Source: Candidatus Zixiibacteriota bacterium
GTDB taxonomy: Bacteria; Zixibacteria; MSB-5A5; GN15; PGXB01
Direction of reading: 5' to 3'
DNA length: 6,123 bases
Assembly: GCA_030642025.1 (NCBI GenBank)
Contig: DAOWOO010000092.1
Span: 1-6,123 of the forward strand
Shown here: positions 1 to 5,858 of the stretch, one piece after another
Layout of the letters: each line of letters opens with the position of its first letter
Numbering within the stretch: the first letter of the stretch is position 1
The notes under the pieces: model-generated
The model's database searches: none
What the model was told of the DNA's origin: nothing
The model's input: only the letters and a program-made list of their open reading frames with translations
Made by a program: the position numbers and the translations under genes

Positions 1-7
1 CTGTCAT
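1..7 (-). CDS. Probable start of an off-window gene (partial, first two codons)
   Basis: On the minus strand an ATG at 7-5, followed by ACA, is preceded by a clear Shine-Dalgarno sequence, GGAG, at 17-20 with 9 bases between. It lies 57 bases after the stop codon of the tandem-receiver gene, in the same direction, with no convincing terminator hairpin in between. I therefore read it as the next gene of the kinase/receiver operon. Only Met-Thr can be read, so nothing can be said about its product. It would be the natural place to look for the target or transporter served by the signalling pair. Confidence 0.4.
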
Positions 8-64
8 GTTTATTTACTCCGATTAATAACTCGCCCATAAAGCTGATATAAGCATATTTAGTTT

Positions 65-922
65 TTACTCCGGATAACGCCGGCGAATTTCTTCTATGAG
101 TTTTTTCTGCTGTTCAAGGATGGCGTCCTTTCTGTCCCGGTGTAGTTTATGAATTGTTGCCGCTAATTCATCCACCTCCGGCGGTTTTTTTATATACTCA
201 CTGGCGCCGGTTTTGATTCCTTCCATAGCCGTTTCCACCGATGGATGGCCGGTCAACAGGATGACTTCAACACTGGGGAAATCCTGTTTGATATGCCGGA
301 GAACCTCCAGACCGTCCATATCGGGCATCTTAACGTCCAGTACCACCACATCAACCAGGCTCTCTTTCAAAAGCGCGAGCGCTTCCCTGCCGCTTTCAGA
401 AGTGATTACCTCCATCTTACGGCGCTGCAGCACCTTTTTCATGGATTCCAGAAATTCAACTTCATCATCAATAAGCATGACCCTGACAATTTCCTCAAAA
501 CCAATCTGTTCGGCGGCCATGCCATTTTTATCCCGGTTGCTTTCGGCTTTTTCAACAATGCCTCGAATGCATACCGCCAGTTCTTCAATATCAATCGGCT
601 TGGCCAGATAATCAGCAATTCCATCCTTTGATGTCTGAAAGGCATCATCGATAGACCCGTGACCGGTCAGTAAGATTACCGGAAGGTCGGGCAGCTTTTT
701 CCGAATCTGTCTGAAGACCTCAACCCCGTCAATATCCGGCATCTTAACATCAAGCACGACCACATCATATTCGCTCTTTTCCACCATTTCCAGGGCGGTA
801 ACTCCATTGAGCGCCACATTCACATCAAAGCCTCGCCGACCAAGAGCCTGAGATGATGATGTCAGGAATTCCTCTTCATCATCCACCAGCAGGAGTCTTG
901 TTTTATTCATATTAAACTCCAT
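65..922 (-). CDS. Tandem-receiver response regulator without output domain
   Basis: This soluble phosphoacceptor protein consists of two CheY-like receiver domains in series. Receiver 1 (about residues 8-125) has the acidic pair D14-D15, phosphorylatable D58, T86 and K108. Receiver 2 (about 145-262) has D152-D153, D196, T224 and K246. Both therefore keep the full set of catalytic residues. The two domains are about 45% identical by eye and share VVVLDVKMPD. A charged helical tail (about 262-285) follows, and there is no DNA-binding, GGDEF or other effector domain. The product should act through protein-protein contact or as a phosphorelay or phosphate sink. It starts 2 bases after the kinase stop codon, so the two are translationally coupled. 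The first ATG (922) has no Shine-Dalgarno sequence. The internal ATG at 910 has GGAG at 917-920, 6 bases upstream, and gives MNKTRLLLVDDE, the usual receiver N-terminus. The protein is therefore probably 281 residues. Receiver identity is certain; the partner is unknown. Confidence 0.95.
   Translation of the reverse strand: MEFNMNKTRLLLVDDEEEFLTSSSQALGRRGFDVNVALNGVTALEMVEKSEYDVVVLDVKMPDIDGVEVFRQIRKKLPDLPVILLTGHGSIDDAFQTSKDGIADYLAKPIDIEELAVCIRGIVEKAESNRDKNGMAAEQIGFEEIVRVMLIDDEVEFLESMKKVLQRRKMEVITSESGREALALLKESLVDVVVLDVKMPDMDGLEVLRHIKQDFPSVEVILLTGHPSVETAMEGIKTGASEYIKKPPEVDELAATIHKLHRDRKDAILEQQKKLIEEIRRRYPE
917..920 (-). promoter_or_regulatory. Ribosome binding site that favours the internal start at 910
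   Basis: GGAG, read on the minus strand, overlaps the first possible start codon of the receiver gene and lies 6 bases before the next in-frame ATG at 910-908. The sequence ahead of the first ATG is A/T-rich with no purine-rich motif. The site lies 3-10 bases past the kinase stop codon, which suits coupled translation of the two proteins. Confidence 0.6.
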
Positions 923-924
923 AA

Positions 925-2595
925 TTAATTTGCTTTACCCAATTGTGATTGAAATGGCAGCAGTATATATATTGTCGTTCCTTTTCCCTGAAGACTGTTC
1001 ACCTTGATTCTGCCACCCCATGAATGCACAATGCCATAGCAGACAGACAACCCCAGTCCGGTTCCTTTTCCCGGCGGTTTGGTGGTAAAAAACGGCTCGA
1101 AGATACGATCCAGAACATCCGATGGGATACCAATGCCATTATCGCTGACTTCCAGGTGAACATGATTCTTTTCCCGGTAGGTCTTTATTGTAATCTGACC
1201 TCCATTAGGAAGAGCGTCAATAGCGTTGTTTAACAGGTTGACCAGAACCTGTTCCATTTCTATTGGATCCACCAGCACCTGTGGAAGATTATCCTCGATT
1301 TCGGATTCAATTTTAACATTACGGACCGCGGCATGACGCTCCAGCAGGTTTATAATTTCCGACATTCTTGGGGCAATATCAGTTGGCTGCACGTTGGATT
1401 CCTGCTTTCGCCCAAACTGGAGCATTTTTCTGGTGATACTTGCACAACGCTGAACCTGCGCTTTACATCGTTTTACCGAATCGGCTATCATTCCGCACTC
1501 TTGTGGTTCGGTTTCGATTTCTAAAACAAGATCGGAAATATTAGTCTGCTCGGCGCTGATTATAGCCAGCGGATTATTTATTTCGTGCGCCAGGCCGGTG
1601 GCCAGTTCACCGATTGAGGCCAGTTTTGCCGAGCGTATTAATGCCCGCGACATCTCGTCCCGCTCCGTATTGGCTTTGTCAATCCGGTTTGTCAAATGCC
1701 AGGTGGCAAAAAAGGTGGTAATCACCAGCAAGGCTACGGCAATAATCACAATCATGGCGACACTGGTTATGGCCTTATTTACCGGTTCCCGAATAACCGC
1801 CAAATCCTGCTCAACCACCAGTATCCAGCGATTGTTATTTACCCAGGAAGTTACTATGATCCTGGTGCTGTCGTTTTGGGTTATCCGCCGGTTCATTACT
1901 CCCGGGTGGTAAGTGCAAATAGGTAACGGGCATTTACCGAGCAAACCCCCCATATTGGGAGTCGTTTGATAAAGCCCTTCTTTATTAATAATGTAAACAT
2001 CATTAATTCTGCCGGAAACGCCAGTCTTTACCAGTTCATCAAACTGTTGGCTGTTAATAGTAGCACGTAATATCCACGGGTTTTTCCCCTGCGCGCTTCT
2101 TACCGCAATGATACAATGTGGCACGTGCCGGAAACCGAGGAAGACATCGCTGACATATACTCCTCGAATCATTACTTCCTTGAACCAGTCGGTCTGAAGA
2201 TAATTTTTATCCTGAAGTTCGTAAGGTCCGACATAAGCCAGGTGCCGGCCATTTTCATCAATTATTCCCAGATCGATAAAACCGCCATGGCTGGATTGAT
2301 TCAGGTTGGCCAGAAAACCCCGAAGTTTATCTGGATTACTGATATTGGAAATCGAGTGTGAATGGGCAAGCAATTGAAGAAGATGCATACGGTTGGATAA
2401 TGTGCTTTCTATAGCCTCGCTGTGCCCCTGGACAATTGTCCGCATTTGCTCAAGCGCCTTTTGCTCCAGAAGCTTTCCAAAAACCATCCAGCTTCCCACA
2501 CCAGCCACAACCAGAGGTAACAAAGAAACAGTTAGCAACATCACGACTATACGCCAGCGATGAGTTGTCTGCTTGGAAATTGTCATTAAAGCCAT
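925..2595 (-). CDS. dCache-type membrane sensor histidine kinase (NtrB/ZraS-like catalytic core)
   Basis: This inner-membrane kinase should bind a small extracytoplasmic ligand and autophosphorylate. TM1 spans about residues 15-38. A periplasmic double-cache region (about 40-270) follows, with the typical DWFKEV and YVSDVFLG segments and a PNMGGLLGKCPLP stretch. TM2 spans about 275-300. There is no room for a full HAMP domain: only about 25 residues of helical linker separate TM2 from the HisKA domain. The H-box is LASIGELATGLAHEINNP with H337 as phosphoacceptor. The ATPase has the N-box LVNLLNNAID (451-460), G1 DNGIGIP (485-491), the F-box FEPFFTTK (499-506) and G2 GKGTGLGL (509-516). All catalytic motifs are intact. 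The tandem-receiver gene directly downstream is the obvious partner. A sigma-54 promoter lies about 40 bases upstream. The start at 2595 has only a weak GGG about 11 bases upstream, and an in-frame ATG three codons later is an alternative. C222 and C227 in the cache region could form a disulfide. The ligand cannot be told from sequence. Confidence 0.95.
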   Translation of the reverse strand: MALMTISKQTTHRWRIVVMLLTVSLLPLVVAGVGSWMVFGKLLEQKALEQMRTIVQGHSEAIESTLSNRMHLLQLLAHSHSISNISNPDKLRGFLANLNQSSHGGFIDLGIIDENGRHLAYVGPYELQDKNYLQTDWFKEVMIRGVYVSDVFLGFRHVPHCIIAVRSAQGKNPWILRATINSQQFDELVKTGVSGRINDVYIINKEGLYQTTPNMGGLLGKCPLPICTYHPGVMNRRITQNDSTRIIVTSWVNNNRWILVVEQDLAVIREPVNKAITSVAMIVIIAVALLVITTFFATWHLTNRIDKANTERDEMSRALIRSAKLASIGELATGLAHEINNPLAIISAEQTNISDLVLEIETEPQECGMIADSVKRCKAQVQRCASITRKMLQFGRKQESNVQPTDIAPRMSEIINLLERHAAVRNVKIESEIEDNLPQVLVDPIEMEQVLVNLLNNAIDALPNGGQITIKTYREKNHVHLEVSDNGIGIPSDVLDRIFEPFFTTKPPGKGTGLGLSVCYGIVHSWGGRIKVNSLQGKGTTIYILLPFQSQLGKAN

Positions 2596-2637
2596 TTTTA
2601 TAAATACCCGTTTTTCAATATTTCCTATCGAAATGAT

Positions 2638-2653
2638 AGCAATGGATGTGCCA
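2638..2653 (-). promoter_or_regulatory. Sigma-54 (-24/-12) promoter of the kinase/receiver operon
   Basis: Read on the minus strand the site is TGGCAC, five bases, TTGCT. It matches the TGGCAC-N5-TTGCW consensus at every defined position, with the invariant GG and GC at the correct spacing. Transcription would start near 2627-2628, giving a leader of about 32 bases before the kinase ATG at 2595. Its orientation, its distance to the gene and the divergent sigma-54 activator gene next door all support a real promoter. No good sigma-70 promoter was seen for this operon in the gap. Confidence 0.88.
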
Positions 2654-2712
2654 TATTTGCAATAATTACGTTAAGCCATTATATAACAATGACATAATAC
2701 TACATTTAGTAC

Positions 2713-2740
2713 TTGACAATTGTATAATAATAATTATTAT
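2713..2740 (+). promoter_or_regulatory. Sigma-70-type promoter for the activator gene
   Basis: TTGACA (2713-2718) is a perfect -35 box. TATTAT (2735-2740), one base off TATAAT, follows after 16 bases. Transcription would start near 2747, leaving a leader of about 29 bases before the ATG at 2776. A TATAAT at 2723-2728 is too close to this -35 box to pair with it. The -10 box overlaps the left arm of the inverted repeat at 2736-2761, so a protein bound there should block this promoter. Confidence 0.7.
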
Positions 2741-2765
2741 GAAATAGTTATATTTCATAATGAAA
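2736..2765. promoter_or_regulatory. Inverted-repeat operator/enhancer with three half-sites
   Basis: The arms ATTATGAAATA (2736-2746) and TATTTCATAAT (2751-2761) are perfect 11-base reverse complements separated by GTTA. A third half-site follows: TTTCAT (2753-2758), A, ATGAAA (2760-2765) is itself a perfect 13-base palindrome sharing the right arm. The core half-site ATGAAA/TTTCAT thus occurs three times in 27 bases. The repeat is centred about 121 bases upstream of the predicted sigma-54 start, a normal enhancer distance. It also covers roughly -11 to +15 of the activator's own promoter. The Fis-type helix-turn-helix of the adjacent activator is the likely binder (inference). Confidence 0.65.
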
Positions 2766-2775
2766 GTATTTTCTG

Positions 2776-3786
2776 ATGGATAATACTGAATCAAACTCGG
2801 CAGACAGAAGCAACCTGTCGACAAACGGCGGCACGGAAACCAACAATGAGTCTTCTCGATTTCTTGCAGTTACAAAAAGCAAAGCATTTCAAAATATTCT
2901 TGAAATTGCCGGAAGAGTCGCCCGATTTGACTCGTCGGTATTAATAACAGGGGAAACCGGTGTTGGTAAAGAGGTTATCGCCCGCTTTATTCATGCTTCC
3001 TCGCCTCGTTCCAAAGGCCCCTTATTGAGCATAAACTGTGGCGCTTTACCTGAAACACTGCTTGAAAGTGAATTATTCGGACATAAGGCCGGTTCTTTTA
3101 CCGGTGCCGTAAGGGATCGAGTCGGTCTTTTCGAACAGGCGGCCAGGGGAACTATCCTTCTTGATGAAATAGGCGATATTAGTCTCGCTACACAGATAAA
3201 ACTCCTTAGAGTTCTTCAGGAAAGAGAGATACTCAGAATTGGCGAAAGTATTCCGCGCAAGGTTGATACGCGTATTATTGCCGCCACCAACCGGGATTTG
3301 GATCTGGCTGTTTCTGATGGCCGGTTTCGGGAGGATTTGCTTTATAGATTGCGGGTGATCGAAATCGAGGTGCCACCTTTACGTGAACGCCATGAAGACA
3401 TCGTGTCGCATGTTGAGTACTGCGTAAAAAAATTATCGAAAAGATTAAACTTACCCAGCCTTCATCTTGATCCCGCCTGCCTCGACTATTTCCGAACATA
3501 TCCCTGGCCCGGTAATGTCAGGGAACTGCAAAATGCTATCGAGCGTGCCGCGGTCCTTAGTCTGGACGGAAGAATTAAACCTGAACATTTGCCCCCGCAG
3601 ATATTGAACCCGGACTTTAGCACGAAACAGTTCAGTTTATCTGCCGTAAAAACCTTGAAAGAGGTAGAATTGGACTATATAATGATTGTATTGCGATCAA
3701 CCGGAGGAAATAAAGCAAAAGCCGCGAAGATTCTTGGAATAGGGCAAGCAACTTTATGGAGAAAACTAAAAACAGTCCCAATGTAG
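2776..3786 (+). CDS. Receiver-less sigma-54 activator (bEBP: AAA+ domain plus Fis-type HTH)
   Basis: This ATP-driven activator remodels sigma-54 RNA polymerase from an enhancer site. A polar N/S/T-rich N-terminus of about 28 residues replaces the usual sensory domain. The AAA+ domain (about 29-260) has Walker A GETGVGKE (59-66), the sigma-54 contact loop GSFTGA (106-111, a Ser variant of GAFTGA), Walker B ILLDEIGD (D130-E131), sensor I IIAATNRDL (167-175), arginine fingers R185 and R191 in FREDLLYRL, and the sensor II motif WPGNVREL (244-251). A Fis-type helix-turn-helix occupies about 297-333. At 336 residues it is close in size and plan to PspF, and all catalytic residues are present, so it should be active unless a partner restrains it. 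Only a weak GAAAG lies 9 bases before the ATG. It is divergent from the sigma-54 promoter of the kinase/receiver operon, its likely target. I give no gene symbol because the layout resembles pspF but the target genes do not. Confidence 0.95.
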   Translation: MDNTESNSADRSNLSTNGGTETNNESSRFLAVTKSKAFQNILEIAGRVARFDSSVLITGETGVGKEVIARFIHASSPRSKGPLLSINCGALPETLLESELFGHKAGSFTGAVRDRVGLFEQAARGTILLDEIGDISLATQIKLLRVLQEREILRIGESIPRKVDTRIIAATNRDLDLAVSDGRFREDLLYRLRVIEIEVPPLRERHEDIVSHVEYCVKKLSKRLNLPSLHLDPACLDYFRTYPWPGNVRELQNAIERAAVLSLDGRIKPEHLPPQILNPDFSTKQFSLSAVKTLKEVELDYIMIVLRSTGGNKAKAAKILGIGQATLWRKLKTVPM

Positions 3787-3798
3787 TTTAATGGTTTT

Positions 3799-3837
3799 TC
3801 GGGAAAGTAAGGTTAAGCTCTCTCACCCCGATTTTTT
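3799..3837 (+). terminator. Weak possible intrinsic terminator after the activator gene
   Basis: TCGGG (3799-3803) can pair with CCCGA (3827-3831), and six T residues follow at 3832-3837. The stem is only 5 bp and the loop is long (23 bases), so termination may be partial or absent. If it is absent, the methyltransferase gene at 3864 is co-transcribed with the activator. Confidence 0.3.
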
Positions 3838-3863
3838 CAACTTTACGCGGAGGTATCCGGCTG

Positions 3864-4445
3864 ATGAGCGGTACTGATTCATCACAATCAAATTTCGGTA
3901 AAAACAAAATCTGCCCCTGGCGGCACGCCTATCTTTTCGATAATATTTTCAGGCATCTGATTCATAATCCCAAAAAGATTCTCGGTGAATTTGTAAAAGA
4001 GGGGGATACGGTCGCCGATTTCGGGTGTGGGATGGGATTTTTCTCGCTGGCTATGGCGAAAATGATCGGTTCCGAAGGCAAAGTCATCGCCGTCGATCTC
4101 CAGCAGGAAATGCTCGATGTTTTGCTGCGCCGTGCCCGGCGAAGAGGACTGGAAGCGCGCATTCGGACCCACCGGTGCGAATCCGACCGATTGGGAATGA
4201 CCGAACCGCTTGATTTTGCGCTGGCTTTCTGGATGGTTCACGAGGTGCCCGATGCCGGACGTTTCTTTAAAGATGTAAGTTCAATTCTTAAGCCCGAGGC
4301 GGCTTTGCTGGTTGTCGAACCGAAAATGCATATAACTCCTGAAAAACTCTCCGAAATAAAAAAGACTGCCGTATCAGCAGGTTTGAGGTTTTACCCGTCT
4401 CAGAAAGTCCGACTTAGTTTCCCCATGCTTTTCAGATTAAAGTGA
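3864..4445 (+). CDS. Class I SAM-dependent methyltransferase, single domain
   Basis: This is a small cytosolic methyltransferase of the UbiE/Methyltransf_25/31 type. Motif I is VADFGCGMG (50-58), the SAM ribose-binding acidic residue is D78 in VIAVDLQQEM, and the motif around LDFALAFWMVHEV (116-128) holds the post-II strand. The N-terminal segment CPWRHAYLFDNIFRHLIHNP is typical of a family of short (about 190-residue) methyltransferases of unknown substrate found in Desulfobacterota and archaea (from memory, unverified). The length of 193 residues looks complete. The start is supported by GGAGGT at 3849-3854, 9 bases before the ATG. It lies 77 bases after the activator gene on the same strand, with only a weak possible terminator between, and 122 bases before a second methyltransferase gene. 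No cysteine pattern of arsenite methyltransferases is seen. The fold is certain; the substrate is unknown. Confidence 0.9.
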   Translation: MSGTDSSQSNFGKNKICPWRHAYLFDNIFRHLIHNPKKILGEFVKEGDTVADFGCGMGFFSLAMAKMIGSEGKVIAVDLQQEMLDVLLRRARRRGLEARIRTHRCESDRLGMTEPLDFALAFWMVHEVPDAGRFFKDVSSILKPEAALLVVEPKMHITPEKLSEIKKTAVSAGLRFYPSQKVRLSFPMLFRLK

Positions 4446-4470
4446 GCCTGAAATATAACCTACCCATGGC

Positions 4471-4564
4471 ATAACCCCTGTTCAGATTTTGAACAAACTG
4501 TCGATAAGTTCCAATAGATGGAATAATAATACTTCCGAACATGAAGTAATGAAACAGGGGTTAT
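4471..4564 (+). ncRNA. Candidate cis-regulatory RNA closed by 12-base arms that mask a ribosome binding site
   Basis: ATAACCCCTGTT (4471-4482) and AACAGGGGTTAT (4553-4564) are perfect reverse complements 70 bases apart. The second arm contains AGGGG (4556-4560), the Shine-Dalgarno region 7 bases before the fusion methyltransferase ATG at 4568. Two clean hairpins can form inside: TTCCA/TGGAA (4509-4513 with 4519-4523, loop of 5) and TACTTC/GAAGTA (4530-4535 with 4543-4548, loop of 7). A third, TGTTC/GAACA (4479-4483 with 4491-4495), overlaps the left closing arm and would compete with it, which could free the ribosome binding site. I do not recognise a known riboswitch class. The alternative is a short inverted-repeat mobile element (MITE), though no flanking target duplication is visible. 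Confidence 0.45.
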
Positions 4565-4567
4565 AAA

Positions 4568-5818
4568 ATGGAAGTTACCGGACATATAGAAGCTAAATCC
4601 GATTACTATGATGATGTCTTTAAATCAGGCGTTTACAATCAATCCGCCCGAATGCCGCTATACCGGCAGATATTTTCATTAATAGAGAAATATGAATCTC
4701 CCAGAGTTCTGGAAATCGGGTGCGGAACCGGCGATCTCGGTAAGCTGTTGGTTGAGGCCGGGATTCCGTATCGCGGATTCGACTTCAGCGAAGAGGGGCT
4801 TCGTATCAGCCGGGAAACCTGCCCGAAAGGCGACTTCCGGTTCGGCGACGCTTATGACCTGACAATGTATGAACCGTTTAATTACAATATAATCGTGGCT
4901 CTGGAAGTTCTTGAACATGTTGACGATATCAAACTGCTGGGGAATATCCCTCCCGGCGTATTATTGATAGCCTCGGTTCCGGATTACGATGATGAATCGC
5001 ACCTGCGGTTATATACCGATCCGCAGAAAGACATCATTAATCACTACACCGATCATCTGGAAATATCGGAGGTTGGTGTTCTTACCAGGGAAAACCCGCA
5101 GACCGGAGAAGAAAAGCATATTTATTTCTTTGAGGGGCTCAAGCGTATCACCGCCGGCGATACCCGGAAAATCACCACCAACCGTCTTGTATTGAAAAAA
5201 GCATCTGAGATAAAACCCTGTTTATCAGATAATAATTCAGTGAATTCAAGAAAGCTTCATCTCGGATGTGGACGGACGATTCTTGATGGATGGATTAACC
5301 TTGACTGTGTCAAACTCGACGGTGTCGATGTGGTGGCCGATCTTGACGACTGCGCCGATACGCCTCTGCCTTTTGAGAATGACTACTTCAATGAATTTCT
5401 GGCCAGTCACCTGATTGAGCATATAAAAAACCCGTTGCCATTCATGCAGGAATTGCATCGCGTCGCCCGTAACAATGCCAGGGCGGTTTTCCGGCTGCCC
5501 TACGGCTCCAGTGACGCGGCCTTTGAGGATCCCACCCATGTGCGGCCGTATTTTATTCACTCGTTCGGGTATTTTTCTCAGCCATTTTACTGGCGAGCCG
5601 ATTATGGATACCGCGGCGATTGGGCTATCGAAAAAATAATCCTTTCGGTAGATAAAGACCGCCATCGGGGCAGAAAGGCCGATGAAATCGCTCGTGATAT
5701 TGAGCGTTATCGAAATGTAGTCAAAGAAATGATTGTCGAGCTGCGCGCTGTCAAGCCTATACGCACTCCCAAACGCGAGTTGGTTGTTCAGCCGAAAATC
5801 GAACTGGCTCTGATATAG
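4568..5818 (+). CDS. Fusion of two class I SAM methyltransferase domains
   Basis: This is a cytosolic protein of 416 residues with two unlike methyltransferase modules. Module 1 (about 1-210) has motif I VLEIGCGTGDLG (47-58), D72 in FDFSEEGL and ALEVLEHVDD (111-120), typical of Methyltransf_23/25-like domains. A short polar linker (about 211-226) follows. Module 2 (about 228-398) begins KLHLGCGRTILDGWINLD (229-246), has HLIEHI (281-286), and carries the FEDPTHVRPYF segment (319-329). These are marks of the predicted SAM methyltransferases grouped as COG4627, often found near cell-surface sugar or glycosyltransferase genes. Both SAM-binding loops look intact. Translation starts at the ATG 7 bases after AGGGG; that site lies in the arm of the candidate RNA element just upstream. 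The gene ends before a hairpin and a convergent gene. No glycosyltransferase is nearby in the window, so a role in surface glycan methylation is only a guess from the family. Confidence 0.88.
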   Translation: MEVTGHIEAKSDYYDDVFKSGVYNQSARMPLYRQIFSLIEKYESPRVLEIGCGTGDLGKLLVEAGIPYRGFDFSEEGLRISRETCPKGDFRFGDAYDLTMYEPFNYNIIVALEVLEHVDDIKLLGNIPPGVLLIASVPDYDDESHLRLYTDPQKDIINHYTDHLEISEVGVLTRENPQTGEEKHIYFFEGLKRITAGDTRKITTNRLVLKKASEIKPCLSDNNSVNSRKLHLGCGRTILDGWINLDCVKLDGVDVVADLDDCADTPLPFENDYFNEFLASHLIEHIKNPLPFMQELHRVARNNARAVFRLPYGSSDAAFEDPTHVRPYFIHSFGYFSQPFYWRADYGYRGDWAIEKIILSVDKDRHRGRKADEIARDIERYRNVVKEMIVELRAVKPIRTPKRELVVQPKIELALI

Positions 5819-5830
5819 TACACAAAATTC

Positions 5831-5856
5831 AAGGCGGTACCGGTGAGTGCCGCCTT
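5831..5856. terminator. Hairpin between convergent genes, possible shared terminator
   Basis: AAGGCGGTAC (5831-5840) pairs with GTGCCGCCTT (5847-5856) across a 6-base loop: 10 pairs including one G-U. It lies 12 bases after the methyltransferase stop and 2 bases after the CBS gene stop. On the minus strand it is followed by GAATTTTG, a short T run that makes it a fair intrinsic terminator for the CBS gene. On the plus strand no T run follows, so its action there is less certain. Confidence 0.7.
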
Positions 5857-5858
5857 GC

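Noticed and set aside
213..631. Long plus-strand open frames opposite the receiver gene, and similar ones opposite the kinase.
   Set aside because: They lie antisense to well-conserved domains, resemble no family I know and lack good ribosome binding sites; they are shadows.
2118..2131. TGGCACGTGCC inside the kinase gene resembles a sigma-54 -24 element.
   Set aside because: No GC element follows at the required spacing, and the site is inside coding sequence; it is just a short palindrome.
2661..2673. Possible IHF site between the sigma-54 promoter and the enhancer-like repeat.
   Set aside because: It matches only 7 of 9 defined positions of WATCAANNNNTTR by my count, which is common in A/T-rich DNA.
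2727..2740. 14-base perfect palindrome made only of A and T.
   Set aside because: Low-complexity A/T sequence makes this likely by chance; it is better explained as part of the promoter -10 region.
4471..4564. Known SAM riboswitch before the methyltransferase.
   Set aside because: I could not find the conserved core of any SAM riboswitch class that I know, so only an unnamed structured element is claimed.
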